The notes under the pieces are model-generated. The model searched no databases and was not told the origin of the DNA. It saw only the letters and a list, made by a program, of their open reading frames with translations. A DNA stretch of 64,000 bases from Syntrophobacterales bacterium. GTDB taxonomy: Bacteria; Desulfobacterota; Desulfobaccia; Desulfobaccales; 0-14-0-80-60-11. The position numbers and the translations under genes are program-made. The stretch lies in NCBI GenBank assembly GCA_020060385.1, contig JAGVAH010000082.1:1-64000 (forward strand), read 5' to 3'. The first letter of the stretch is position 1. Every line of letters begins with the position of its first letter. Shown piece after piece: positions 36,803 through 46,401 of this stretch.

Positions 36803-37928
36803 AGATACGGAAGGTCTTGTAGCGTTCGGCCCCGAAAATCTTAAAGGCCTTCATGTAGTGGCGCAGGTTTTCGGGGATTAGGGAAAGATCGCAAAACTCA
36901 CAGGGGGTTTCCCGGACCGCGTCCACATAGCTCTTGAGGATCAGGGCCTGATGCAGCTTACGCCTCTGGTAGCGCTGCCGCACCCCCAGCACCAGGGCCC
37001 GGGCCTTCTTGACGGGTTGGTATTTGGCGGCATAGAGGAGCCGCAGCTTGTTCCAGAAGGACAATTTACCGTTGAAGGTCTTCACCAGGGGGTTGAGGTC
37101 CGGGAGGACGATGGAGAAGGCCACCAAATCATCGCCGTCCAGCAGGCTGCTCACCAGATTGGGACGCAGAAGCAGCTTCAGTTCCTCATAAAACGACTGG
37201 AACTGCTTCCGGGTGAGGGGAATGTGGCACCAATTGGAGCTCCAGGCTTCATTAAAGAGCTCATAGACCTCTTCCCGGCGGCGCTCCAACTCCCGGGGGT
37301 CATAGGGAGCGAGCCGCAAGTTCTGGCCCTGGAGGATTTCCGCGATCTTTGTTTCCAGAGGCTCCACAGGGAAACGCTGGGTGAGGCGCAGGGCATAGAA
37401 ATCAAAGGTCTTGCGAAACCCCAGGTCTCCCAAAAACTGGGCGTAATACGGGGGATTATGGGATTGGAACATGGCGGGCAGGGAATCGAAACCATCCACC
37501 AGCAGACCCACTTCATCGTAAATGGAGAAGCTCAAGGGGCCCAAGAGCCGCGTCCGGCCCCGCTGCCGCAACCAGTCGGCCGCAGCCTGAAAAAGGGCCG
37601 CGGTCACCTGGGGCTGCGGCAGGCTTTCAAAAAAACCGAAAAAACCGGTTACCCGGTCGTAAATCTCGTCATAGAGGTGGTTGATGTGCGCGGAGATGCG
37701 CCCTGCGGGCCGTCCTCCCTGGAGAGCCAGGAAATATTGGGCCTCCCCGTGCTCGAAGAAAGGGCCCTTGGCAGGGTCCAGGAAGTCCCGCTGGTGGGCC
37801 AGGAGAGGAGGCACCCAATAGGGATCGTGCTGGTAGATGCGCCAGGGCAGGCGGAGAAATTCCCACAAGCCCCCCTCCCCCCGCACGGGAATGACCGTAA
37901 CTCCCTCCCGTTTATCAATGAACGGCAC
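36786..37928 (-). CDS. GNAT-fold acyltransferase resembling bacterial ceramide synthase (bCerS/YghO group)
   Basis: About 380 residues. The N-terminus (EFLRLPWRIYQHDPYWVPPLLAHQRDFLDP, then GPFFEHGEAQYFLAL and GRPAGRISAHINHL) is the signature of a large GNAT-related family that includes YghO and the bacterial ceramide synthase described in Caulobacter; GFFGFFES and LGPLSFSIYDEVGLLVDGF continue it. Such enzymes N-acylate long-chain bases. The start is uncertain: GTG at 37928, four bases after the upstream stop, is chosen, while a TTG at 37955 would overlap the upstream gene. The pairing with an SPT-like synthase in the same operon strengthens the ceramide-type reading. Confidence 0.68.
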   Translation of the reverse strand: MPFIDKREGVTVIPVRGEGGLWEFLRLPWRIYQHDPYWVPPLLAHQRDFLDPAKGPFFEHGEAQYFLALQGGRPAGRISAHINHLYDEIYDRVTGFFGFFESLPQPQVTAALFQAAADWLRQRGRTRLLGPLSFSIYDEVGLLVDGFDSLPAMFQSHNPPYYAQFLGDLGFRKTFDFYALRLTQRFPVEPLETKIAEILQGQNLRLAPYDPRELERRREEVYELFNEAWSSNWCHIPLTRKQFQSFYEELKLLLRPNLVSSLLDGDDLVAFSIVLPDLNPLVKTFNGKLSFWNKLRLLYAAKYQPVKKARALVLGVRQRYQRRKLHQALILKSYVDAVRETPCEFCDLSLIPENLRHYMKAFKIFGAERYKTFRIFEKEI

Positions 37929-37932
37929 AGGC

Positions 37933-38928
37933 CTAACGGGGCTTGCGCACCACAATGCGCACTTTCATGCCCTCTTTGAGGGTCAGGTCGGGATTGTGCA
38001 CCTGGACCTCCGCCTCATAGTAAGAAGGCTGCTCCAGGCCCCCTTGCATGGGCACCCAGGAGAGGCGGCTGATCCGGGCCTCAAACTTGCGCCCGGGGAG
38101 GGATTCCGGGAAGATCTCCGCCTGGTCTCCCACCCGCAAGCGGAGAGTCTCCATTTCATGGACCTGGGCCTTGACTACCAGAGGGTCCATGACCCCCACC
38201 TGAAAGGCCACGGTATTGGGTCCCAGTTCCGCGTCTTCCCGGAGATCAGGATGCACAAAAAGCACATATCCGTCGATGGGGGCCTTCAGGGCCGCCTCCT
38301 TGAGCAAGTGGCCGGGACTCAGGGAGTCCCCCATCTGGGTCTTTAAGACCTGCAGTTCCTCAGCGGCCAACGCCTTTTCCTGCTGCAGGTTGGCCTGCAC
38401 GGCATTCCGCTGCTTCACCAGGAGCTGCCACTCTTTTTCGGCCTGGGTCCGGGCCTGGTTGGAGGCCAGTTTTTGCTCTGCCAGTTGGATGACTTCCCGG
38501 CGTTTGACGGCCGCCCGGTCCAGGGCCCTTTGCACCTCGGCCAGTCTCATCTCCAGGTCTTTGATTTGGGGTGGGGATAAGCGCCGCCGCAACTGCATGG
38601 TGGCCTCCGTGGTGAGGCGGTAGCGGGCCAAAACCTCCCCTGCTTGCACCTTTTGCCCGGCCTGGACGGCCAGGGAAGTGATAATCCCCTTAAAGGGCAG
38701 GATCACCTGTCGCTTCACGGGGCAGCTGAATTTCCCCATAAAGGAGATTTCCGACAACCCTGGTTCCACCGGAAGCGGCCCGGTGACCTTATCCGGCCCC
38801 GGGGCCTTCTCCGAGCTGGTGCCCCAGGAGGGGGAGCTAACCAGGGCCAGACAAATAACGATAACGGCCCCGGCCAGCCAGACCGCCCGCCTATTGCCGC
38901 CAAGAACTCGCATCCACATAACTTGCAT
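37933..38928 (-). CDS. Periplasmic adaptor / membrane-fusion protein (HlyD/MacA-like)
   Basis: 331 residues: N-terminal TM anchor (WLAGAVIVICLALVSSPSWG), a lipoyl-like half (PFKGIITSLAVQAGQKVQAGEVLARY), a coiled-coil hairpin (about 105-205, Gln/Glu/Lys/Arg-rich), the second lipoyl half (LKAPIDGYVLFVHPDL) and a beta-barrel domain (LRVGDQAEIFPES). It should bridge the inner-membrane ABC transporter and the TolC-like channel encoded next to it. GGAG sits 6 bases before the ATG, which lies inside the end of the TolC-like gene (38-base overlap). Confidence 0.85.
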   Translation of the reverse strand: MQVMWMRVLGGNRRAVWLAGAVIVICLALVSSPSWGTSSEKAPGPDKVTGPLPVEPGLSEISFMGKFSCPVKRQVILPFKGIITSLAVQAGQKVQAGEVLARYRLTTEATMQLRRRLSPPQIKDLEMRLAEVQRALDRAAVKRREVIQLAEQKLASNQARTQAEKEWQLLVKQRNAVQANLQQEKALAAEELQVLKTQMGDSLSPGHLLKEAALKAPIDGYVLFVHPDLREDAELGPNTVAFQVGVMDPLVVKAQVHEMETLRLRVGDQAEIFPESLPGRKFEARISRLSWVPMQGGLEQPSYYEAEVQVHNPDLTLKEGMKVRIVVRKPR

Positions 38929-40300
38929 CTAAGTCTCCGGAAAGTTGCCGTAGCTTTACTAATGCCAGATCGTAGTCCAGATTCTTGAGAAAGGTATTTT
39001 TCTGGGCCTCCGCCAAGATCTTGCGCCCATCCAGATACACGGCCAGGGGCTCTCCCCCGGAATGATAACGGATTTGGCTCTGCCGTTCCTTGAGGCGCGC
39101 CAGTTCCTCCTGGGCTCGGGCCGCCTTCCTGGAAGCGTCTGCGGCTCTTACGTTTTCCTGGGCTTCCTGCCACTGATCAGCCAGGCCCATCTCTTTTTCC
39201 TGGGTTTCCGCCTCAAATTGCCGCATGATGGTCTTTTGGCGGGAGATGTTCCGGAGCCGTTTAAACCCATCCCAAACCGGCACGTCCAGGCCCACCGAGA
39301 AGAAAAGGCCCCGGGAATTGGAGGTTAAAGGATCGGGGCTCGTGGCGCCGATAAAGATGGATGGCAGCAATCTGGCCTTGGCCAATAAAATATTATAATT
39401 TTGCAGCTCTTTTTTCAGGGCCGCAATCTTGAGTTCGTAGGAGTGGGTCTTGGCCTGCTCCAGGTTGGCCGCACCCTTGTCAAAGGCTCCCAATACCTGG
39501 CGCCGGGCCTCCTTGTAGTCCAGCTCCAGAGGCTGGCCGGCCTTCAAGCCGATGAAGGCCCGCAAATTGTCCCGGAGCCGGTTCTGGGAATAGATAATAT
39601 GTTCTTTCTCGGCCTGGGCCCCTGCCAACTCCTGCTGGGCCACCTTTATTTCCAGGGAAGTAATGGCGCCGAGATGGAGCCGCTTCTGCAAAAAGGCCAG
39701 ATTCTGCCGGGCCAGATCAATGAGGTTATCCTGACGGGCCGCGGCTTGATGCAGGGCCTCCATCTCCAGAAACATCTTGGCCAGCTTGCGGATACCTTCG
39801 GAAATGACTTGCATGTGGGCCAGGACGGCTATTTGGGTGATCAATTTCCTGGCCTGCAAGCTGAAATAAGACTCCACGGGATTATAATTGGTGCTGAGAA
39901 AACTTAGGGAATAGGGACGGCCGCGCACATCCGACGGTTGATCCACGTAGTACTGGGTCCGGAAAGTTACGGGCGGCACCAGATCAAACTTGCTGTCCTT
40001 TTCATCCAGCCGTTTGACCTCAATCTCCAGGGAGCTTCTGGTGAAAAATGGGGAGCGGACCAGGGCCAGTCGCACCCCTCTATCAAAGTCCACGGGTCCG
40101 GTAACGGCCTGGGACTCTTGGGCCTCGCTCCCTAAAGGCCCCTCTGCCCCCTGGACCCCAGGAGCCGCCGCGGCCAGGGCCAGAACCAGAAGGCTCAAGG
40201 CCAGGACGAAGGGATGTCTTGGGCCCAGCCGCCTCCTCGTTCCTCTCGGGTGCGGCTTGGTCAGACTCTTGGGGACCGCGCTCCGAGGATCAATTCTCAT
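38891..40300 (-). CDS. TolC-family outer-membrane efflux protein
   Basis: 469 residues. A basic N-terminus and signal peptide (FVLALSLLVLALAAAAPGVQG) precede a long helical protein with two repeated halves of TolC type (AGAQAEKEHIIYSQNRLRDNLRAFIGL; EETQEKEMGLADQWQEAQENVRAADASRKAARAQEEL). It should form the outer-membrane channel and periplasmic tunnel for the exporter in this operon. Its ATG overlaps the stop of the ATPase gene by 11 bases. Confidence 0.85.
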   Translation of the reverse strand: MRIDPRSAVPKSLTKPHPRGTRRRLGPRHPFVLALSLLVLALAAAAPGVQGAEGPLGSEAQESQAVTGPVDFDRGVRLALVRSPFFTRSSLEIEVKRLDEKDSKFDLVPPVTFRTQYYVDQPSDVRGRPYSLSFLSTNYNPVESYFSLQARKLITQIAVLAHMQVISEGIRKLAKMFLEMEALHQAAARQDNLIDLARQNLAFLQKRLHLGAITSLEIKVAQQELAGAQAEKEHIIYSQNRLRDNLRAFIGLKAGQPLELDYKEARRQVLGAFDKGAANLEQAKTHSYELKIAALKKELQNYNILLAKARLLPSIFIGATSPDPLTSNSRGLFFSVGLDVPVWDGFKRLRNISRQKTIMRQFEAETQEKEMGLADQWQEAQENVRAADASRKAARAQEELARLKERQSQIRYHSGGEPLAVYLDGRKILAEAQKNTFLKNLDYDLALVKLRQLSGDLDASYVDASSWRQ

Positions 40301-40997
40301 TGAGGATGCCGTCTTCCAGGGAAAATATCCGGGAACAGCGCGCCGCTACTTGGGGATCGTGGGTCACCACTATAAGGGCGGTGTCCCCAGCAGCCACGAT
40401 TTGGGAAAAATGGTCCATCACCATGTGGCCGTGGGTGCGGTCCAGATGACCGGTGGGTTCGTCAGCCAGGATCACCAGGGGTTCATTGACCAGGGCCCGG
40501 GCGATGGCCACCCGCTGCTTCTCCCCCCCGGAAAGATGATTGGCCTGGTGGTGGATACGGTGGGCCAGGTCCACCCTCTGCAAAGCCGCGGCGATCCTCT
40601 CTGGCCGGTCCTGACGTTCGACTTTGGCATAGACCAGGGGGAACTCCAGATTTTCGTAAACCGTGGAGTTTTCAAAAAGATCGCAATTCTGAAAAACGAA
40701 GCCCACTTGGCGGCGGCGGAATTCGGCTTGGGCCGCGCGGCTCAGGGCGAGCATGTCCTGGCCCATGAACTGATAATTTCCCGAAGACGCCGGCATCAGC
40801 AGGCCCAAGATAAAGAGCAGGGTAGACTTCCCCGAACCGGAGGGGCCCATGACCGCCACCATCTCTCCGGGCCGCACCTCCAGGTTGACTCCCCGGAGTA
40901 CCGGGATGACCCCCTGGCCATTGCTGTAATGTTTGGATAATCTGGTGACCCGGATCAAGGGGCCGCCATTTCCCGGGAGCATAAAACCCCTATTCAT
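40290..40997 (-). CDS. MacB/LolD-type ABC transporter ATPase
   Basis: 235 residues with Walker A GPSGSGKST (51-59), Q-loop VFQNCDLFENSTVYENL, signature LSGGEKQR (156-163), Walker B VILADEPTGHLD (176-187) and H-loop VVTHDP: a complete ATPase of the mechanotransmission type. The first ATG (40997) overlaps the permease stop; an internal ATG at 40982 with AGGGG just upstream is an equally good start. It powers the FtsX-like permease encoded immediately upstream. Confidence 0.93.
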   Translation of the reverse strand: MNRGFMLPGNGGPLIRVTRLSKHYSNGQGVIPVLRGVNLEVRPGEMVAVMGPSGSGKSTLLFILGLLMPASSGNYQFMGQDMLALSRAAQAEFRRRQVGFVFQNCDLFENSTVYENLEFPLVYAKVERQDRPERIAAALQRVDLAHRIHHQANHLSGGEKQRVAIARALVNEPLVILADEPTGHLDRTHGHMVMDHFSQIVAAGDTALIVVTHDPQVAARCSRIFSLEDGILNEN

Positions 40998-42168
40998 AAC
41001 GGATAGCAGATACCACTTCCATGCGGCTGGCCTGGAGGGAAGGATAGAGGCCCGCGGCCACCCCCAGTCCCACCGCCACCAGGAGACCCAACAGAACGCA
41101 CATCAAAAAGAGCCCCTCGCCGGGGTGGCTGTGGATCAAGAGGCTGGTGACCTCCACGGATATGAATCCCAAGGCGCTTCCCAACAGGGAGGCGGCCACG
41201 CTGAGACACACGGCTTCCGCCAGAAATTGGGCCATAATGGCTCGATCCTCGGCGCCCATGGCCTTTTTCAGGCCGATTTCCCGGGTGCGGGAGCGCACCG
41301 CCGCCATCATCACCGTCCAAATGCCCAATCCCCCCAGGATCAAGGTGGCCACAATGGAGCTGTAAATGAAAAACTCCACCCACCAGGCCACCGCCTCCAC
41401 CCGGCGCAAATGCTCCCAGGCCACTTCCACCTTGAGGCCCTGGGCGGGCTGGACCGCCTGAATGGCCCCGGGAATAAGAGGGGCCACTTTACTAACGTCT
41501 TCCCAGGTGCGGCAACGCAGGTAGATGCGGTTCGCGGGGCTGATCCTCATAATGCGATTCTCGGCGGTGCTCAAGGGCATAAACGCGAAATGGGCATAAT
41601 CCCCCAGACCCGCGCCGTTGAGCACGGCCAGCACCGTGTATAGCTCTTGCTGGATGGTCAGTTGCTCACCCACCACATTGTCGCGACCGAAGATAGTGCG
41701 GGCCAATTCCGGGCCTAAAATGACCACCCGCTGGCTGAAGCGCAGGTCTTCGGGGGTAAAAAACTTGCCCCTGCGAGGGATCAAGCCGTTGACTTGCCAA
41801 AATGCTGCATCCACGCCCAGCATGGCTAAATTATAATCGCGTCCCTGCCAGCTGGCGAGGACCCAGGGCTGTTGGGCCACCAAGCTGGCCTCGCTCACCC
41901 CCGGCAGGCGGCGTAAGGCGTCCAGAGTGGAGGGCTGAAATCTTTGATAGGCAAAAGAGGGTCGTTTTTCGAAGTAGACCCTGATCAGGGTGGCTTTGCC
42001 CAAGAGTTCCAGGTCCCGATTGAAATTCTTTTTGAGATCCCGGCCCATGGTGATAATGGTGATAAAGCCGGCGGTGCCTATGGCGATGGCCAGCATTACT
42101 CCCCAGTAGCGCCGCCGATGGCGCAGGAGTTGGCGGATGCTGACTCGCAGTAGGTCACCGAGGTGCAA
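40990..42168 (-). CDS. MacB/FtsX-type ABC transporter permease
   Basis: 392 residues: TM1 (about 21-43, WGVMLAIAIGTAGFITIITM), a periplasmic domain of about 220 residues (VSEASLVAQQPW, GRDNVVGEQLTI) and three C-terminal TM helices (272-297, 325-345, 355-380) with REIGLKKAMGA in the coupling loop, as in MacB, FtsX and LolCE. With the separate ATPase it makes a split MacB. These transporters act on substrates in the periplasm or outer leaflet of the inner membrane, fitting export of an amphipathic lipid or peptide through the TolC-like channel. Confidence 0.9.
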   Translation of the reverse strand: MHLGDLLRVSIRQLLRHRRRYWGVMLAIAIGTAGFITIITMGRDLKKNFNRDLELLGKATLIRVYFEKRPSFAYQRFQPSTLDALRRLPGVSEASLVAQQPWVLASWQGRDYNLAMLGVDAAFWQVNGLIPRRGKFFTPEDLRFSQRVVILGPELARTIFGRDNVVGEQLTIQQELYTVLAVLNGAGLGDYAHFAFMPLSTAENRIMRISPANRIYLRCRTWEDVSKVAPLIPGAIQAVQPAQGLKVEVAWEHLRRVEAVAWWVEFFIYSSIVATLILGGLGIWTVMMAAVRSRTREIGLKKAMGAEDRAIMAQFLAEAVCLSVAASLLGSALGFISVEVTSLLIHSHPGEGLFLMCVLLGLLVAVGLGVAAGLYPSLQASRMEVVSAIRYE

Positions 42169-42219
42169 AGGAAAAGGTCCCCCTTTTATCTAATCGGCAA
42201 ACCCTGCAGATTTCTCGAT

Positions 42220-43488
42220 TCAAACGCGCAGGCTCTGGGACGAAAATTGATCTTTGGTCAGAAACGGCTCTCGACCTGCCAAATCCGTGGCGCGGATCCG
42301 GTGTTTTTTCGCCAGGCGATCCAGGGTCTCCAAGACGAATTCGATCTGCCGCTCCTCATGAGTGCTCATATAAGCGGTGCGGATTACGGCTTGTCCCCGG
42401 GGAACTGCCGGAAAGATGGCGGGCAGCGCAAATACGCCGGCTTCAAAGAGGTCCCGGGCAAATGTGGCGGCCTTCAGGTCGTCCCCGATGTGGATGGGTA
42501 TGATGGGGGTTTTTGAATCACCGGTAATGAGGCCGATCTCCTGATAGCCGGCATGCACCCTCCGGGTGATGTCCCAGAGACGCTCGACCCGCTCCGGTTC
42601 CTGCTCCAAGATGTCCAGGCAGCCAAGGACGGTGGCCGCATTGCTGGCGGGCAAGGCTGCAGAAAAAATCAGGGGCCGGGAATTATGGCGCAGATATTCC
42701 AGCACGTCTTCATCATCCGCGGCGATGAATCCTCCCACCGAAGCCAACGCCTTGCTGAAGGTGCCCATAATAAAGTCCACCTGGCTGGTCAGGTCGAAGT
42801 GGGCCACCGTTCCCCGGCCCCCGGGCCCCATTACCCCCAGGCCGTGGGCATCATCCAGGTAGATCAGCAGATCCGGGTATTCCTCCTTCAAACGGATCAG
42901 TTCGGGCAGCGGGGACATGTCTCCGGACATGCTGAACACCCCCTCGGTGATCAGCAATATTAGGGATTGGCTTTTCTTCTCGCGAATAGAGGCCAGCTTT
43001 TTAGCAGCGGCCTCCACATCGTTATGGGCAAAAGGAATGAGCCGGGCCCTGGAGGCCTGGCATCCTTCAAAGATGCTGGCATGGTTCTCCCGGTCGCAAA
43101 GGATGACATCCTGGGGAGTTAACAAACAGGCGATGGCGCCCAGATTGGTGCTAAAGCCGGTGACATGGACCACTGCCTTCTTCTTGTTGACAAAAGCCGC
43201 CAGGCGCTCTTCCAAGACTTCGTGTAAGACTAAGTTTCCGCAGAGAAAACGGGATCCCCCGGCGCCCGTACCCCACCTGCGCAAGGCCTTTGCAGCCGCT
43301 TCCATAACCCGGGGCTCATGGCTCAGCCCCAGGTAGTCGTTAGAACCGATCATGATTAACCGCCGTCCGTCCACCTCCACCTCAGTCCCCCAGGACCGGG
43401 ATAATGGGCGGAAATACGGGTAGTACCCCGCATTTTTGGCGGATTGCACGTAGCGGGCAAAAGGTTGGCAGCGAGTTTTCAGAGACAT
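42220..43488 (-). CDS. PLP-dependent alpha-oxoamine synthase, serine palmitoyltransferase-like
   Basis: 422 residues. The start GYYPYFRPLS then GTEVEVDGRRLIMIGSNDYLGL is the pattern of Bacteroidetes-type serine palmitoyltransferases. GTGAGGSRFLCGN, DRENHASIFEG (His136 stacks on PLP), YLDDAHGLGVMG (Asp213, His215) and GTFSKALASVGG (Schiff-base Lys246) complete an intact active site. The family joins an acyl thioester to an amino acid with loss of CO2; serine palmitoyltransferase gives 3-ketosphinganine, while glycine or alanine users (KBL, BioF, CqsA) are possible alternatives. It is the first gene of a seven-gene operon with an exporter and a bCerS-like gene. A GGAGG lies about 14 bases before the ATG. 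Confidence 0.85.
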   Translation of the reverse strand: MSLKTRCQPFARYVQSAKNAGYYPYFRPLSRSWGTEVEVDGRRLIMIGSNDYLGLSHEPRVMEAAAKALRRWGTGAGGSRFLCGNLVLHEVLEERLAAFVNKKKAVVHVTGFSTNLGAIACLLTPQDVILCDRENHASIFEGCQASRARLIPFAHNDVEAAAKKLASIREKKSQSLILLITEGVFSMSGDMSPLPELIRLKEEYPDLLIYLDDAHGLGVMGPGGRGTVAHFDLTSQVDFIMGTFSKALASVGGFIAADDEDVLEYLRHNSRPLIFSAALPASNAATVLGCLDILEQEPERVERLWDITRRVHAGYQEIGLITGDSKTPIIPIHIGDDLKAATFARDLFEAGVFALPAIFPAVPRGQAVIRTAYMSTHEERQIEFVLETLDRLAKKHRIRATDLAGREPFLTKDQFSSQSLRV

Positions 43489-43856
43489 ATCAAGAATCTG
43501 TTCCTCCCCCGTATGTCCTTAACGTTTTAATGGTATCTGCGGAAAAAGTCAACCGTATATCACAAGGCCCACATAAGGCACAAGGACCTTCCCCCGAAGC
43601 GGCAGACCATCTTCCTCATACCATAAACGCCTATTCCCCCAGTAGGCTCGCCCCCGGCAAGTACTGGGAGTAATAAAAAGATCGGCCTCCTTTATCTTCA
43701 ATGATTTTCCCCGTGTTTCCTACTTTAAGGGATATTCCGCTTTTATACCAGAATAAAAGGCCTTATGGAAAGAAAAATATCCATAATTATTATCCAAGTC
43801 AGATTAATAACACCGGTCGTTCCGGGTAATTTATTTTTTCCTGGCAATACATATAG
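43489..43856. other. Promoter region of the lipid/exporter operon
   Basis: No gene is seen. AT-rich DNA at 43660-43860 lies between the divergent... same-strand end of the polytopic protein gene and the first operon gene, and should hold the promoter of the seven-gene operon. No clear -35/-10 pair or operator palindrome was found. Confidence 0.4.
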
Positions 43857-45217
43857 TTAAGACCTTGGTCGCGGCCGTAATGGCGGCGTCCCGGAGAGAA
43901 ACCGCCGGATGCTCTCCGCTTGTCCCCAGGTCAGGTGCAGACGTTCCGGATACCAGAATTGGGGGGGCACCATCTGGGGCGCGGCCTCCGGCGGTCTGGC
44001 CGCGCCCCGGTCCAGGCGTTGATAAAAATCCCTGGACGCGCGGCTCATCTGTCCATAGAGCTTCTCCCAGTGGGGCAGGCTGAGGATCTGGCCGCTCACC
44101 ATCACCGCCAGCAGAGCCACCGGCAAAAGGCGGAGCGCCAGGCCAGGGCGCAGCCGCCGCTTGAGAATAACCCAGGCCGTGCCCAAGAGAAGCAAGGTTC
44201 CCATGAGGGTGAACACTGCATAGCGAGGGACAAAGGCTTGATTCACCCCTCTCTGGTAACGGGCCAGGGACACCAGGAAGATGGGCAAGGCATTGCAGGT
44301 CAGGGCCCAGAGCCCCAGGCGCCGCTCCTGGTCGTCCCCCCAGCGCCAGATCAAGGCTACGCTCAGGATCAGGGCCATGGCCCCCAAAACGTGGGCCCAT
44401 ACCGGGAAATGAAAATGCCCCCAAAACAGAAACGTAAAAGGGGAAAGAAAAGCGCCAAAAAACCAGTGCACCAGATAAGTGGGACCGGGCAGGCCCGCCA
44501 TTATGCCCCGGTTATGGCTGGCCGCGGCCGCGAAGCCGGCATAATGAAAATATCCCAGGGCAAAGGCCAGGAAAGCCAGGGCCACGGCCAGGCTCACGGC
44601 CCAGAAGCGGGGCCGCGTTTCTTTGCCCCCGACGATGGCCACATACAGGGGCAAGGCCCAGACCGCCAGGATGGTAAAATTCCAGGAAATTAGGGAACAC
44701 CAGACGCCTAGAGTGATGCCTGGCAGCAAGATCCGGGAGGCAGTCTGCAGGTAATAATGGGTCAGCAGCAAAGCCAGCAGGAAGAAATTGAAACAGAGGA
44801 GGGCGTTGTTGTAAAAGGCCACCTGGGTCAGACTGGTATGGACCGCGGCCCCCCCATAAAACAACCCCAATACCAATGCCGGCAGGGAATTAAAGTGTTG
44901 TTTTAAAAACAAGTAGAACTGAAAGCCCAACAAGCCGCTTAACAGGCAGTTAATCAGCAACAAGGCGTCGTAATGCTCACCGTAAATTTGAGCCAGGCCG
45001 TAATAGACCCCGCGGGAAAGAGGCATCCAGACTTCACCGTCCGGCATGGTCAAGTATTGCCAGAAAGGGTGGCTCACCAGTTGCGAGAGAATGGCCCAAT
45101 CATCCTCAATAAAAAAAAGTGGCCGGGACGCCAAAACAGGGCCACCGGCAGTGCCAAAAAGAGCAAGGCCAATCCGGCCAGATAAATACTCCGGGGCTTG
45201 GTGGGTGCACGTCTCAC
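43857..45217 (-). CDS. Polytopic membrane protein (GT-C-like) with a homopolymer frameshift
   Basis: About 453 residues if intact, with roughly 11 TM helices and the GT-C-like FFIEDDWAILSQL acidic pair after TM1. The N-terminus lies in another frame: GTG at 45217 (after AGAGAAG) opens RRAPTKPRSIYLAGLALLFL then ALPVALFWRPGHFF, a proper first TM helix, and meets the main frame only if the run of 8 T (A on the plus strand, 45111-45118) is read as 9. The continuous main frame has no sensible start (TTG at 45245, no ribosome site). So the gene is either mutated, phase-variable, subject to slippage, or affected by a sequencing error. Donor and acceptor are unknown. Confidence 0.72.
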
Positions 45218-45494
45218 TAAACTTCTCTTGGTTAGTTTTCGGCAAAAAATATCAAAATGATTAATAACGCCAGACCCCGGATCAATTACCCCGGCCTCTT
45301 GACGCGGCGATCACCCGGCCAGATCACCCGGAATCTATTGATAAAAGGCTATCCCCCTATCCTGGCCGGTGCCGGACCAGGACCTCGCCGCCACCTTGGG
45401 GTGAGCGAGTTGCTTTTTGCCGGCAACTCTTGTATGAAGTGGAGAAAGCGCCTGCGCGTCTACTATAACAGAGGAGCAAACGGGGGGAAAGAAC

Positions 45495-46292
45495 TTGTTG
45501 GCAGGGAAAAAGGTGTTGGTGGTCATGCCCGCCTACAATGCCGCCCGCACCCTGGAGCGCACCTTTCAAGACATCCCTTTCGATGTCGTGGACGAAGTTC
45601 TGCTGGTGGACGACGCCTCCCACGACGAAACCCTGGAAGTCGCCCGCCGCCTGGGGATCCGCTGCTTTTTACATGAACGGAATATGGGTTATGGCCGCAA
45701 TCAGAAGACCTGTTATACCGAGGCCCTGAAATCGGGGGCGGACATTGTGGTTATGCTCCACCCGGACTATCAGTATTCCCCGAAGATCATCCCGGCCCTG
45801 GCCGGCCTGGTGGCCAGCGGCGAATACGACGTGGCCATCGGCTCCCGCATCCTGGGGGGCAAGTCCCGCCAGGGGGGCATGCCCGTGTATAAATACCTGG
45901 CCAACCGCCTCCTCACCGCCTTTCAGAACCTATTCCTGGGGGCCAAGCTCTCGGAATACCACACGGGCTTCCGGGCCTTTTCCCGGCAGGTGCTGGAGAC
46001 CTTGCCCCTGTGGGAAAACTCCGACGATTTTGTCTTTGATAACCAGATGCTGGCCCAGGCCATCTTTTTCGGCTTCCGGGTGGGGGAGGCCTCCTGTCCC
46101 ACCCGTTATTTCCCGGAGGCCTCCTCCATCAATTTCCCCCGGAGCGTGAAATACGGCCTGGGGGTGTTGGCCACCTCCCTGCAATTTTTCCTGGAGAAAC
46201 GGGGGTGGGGCCAATACCGCATCTATTCCCCCATGGGGCGCGGCCTGCTTAATCCTCCATATTACTCCGAGCATAGGCTCTCGCGCCATTAG
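45495..46292 (+). CDS. Family 2 glycosyltransferase
   Basis: 265 residues, GT-A fold: [33 protein letters not shown] (nucleotide binding), [23 protein letters not shown] (metal-binding variant of DxD) and [15 protein letters not shown]. It resembles dolichyl/undecaprenyl-phosphate mannose- or glucose-type synthases but has no C-terminal TM helices. It may charge polyprenyl phosphate with a sugar for the GT-C-like proteins nearby, an inference. The start is TTG (45495 or 45498) after GGGGGGAAAG. Confidence 0.88.
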   Translation: MLAGKKVLVVMPAYNAARTLERTFQDIPFDVVDEVLLVDDASHDETLEVARRLGIRCFLHERNMGYGRNQKTCYTEALKSGADIVVMLHPDYQYSPKIIPALAGLVASGEYDVAIGSRILGGKSRQGGMPVYKYLANRLLTAFQNLFLGAKLSEYHTGFRAFSRQVLETLPLWENSDDFVFDNQMLAQAIFFGFRVGEASCPTRYFPEASSINFPRSVKYGLGVLATSLQFFLEKRGWGQYRIYSPMGRGLLNPPYYSEHRLSRH

Positions 46293-46319
46293 CAAACGCG
46301 CGGTTTCCATCCTTTTTAC

Positions 46320-46401
46320 AGTTCAAGGTTTAAGGTTCAAAGTGTGGTCTATCCTGTACGAGCAACATGCAATACCTTGAACTTTAAACCCGGAACTTAA
46401 C
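46320..46401. repeat. Family B repeat, copy 2
   Basis: GTTCAAGGTTTAAGGTTCAAAG on the left and CCTTGAACTTTAAACCCGGAACTTAAC on the right are inverted versions of the family B arms, around 30 bases of unique DNA. It fills the gap between two convergent genes. Confidence 0.75.
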
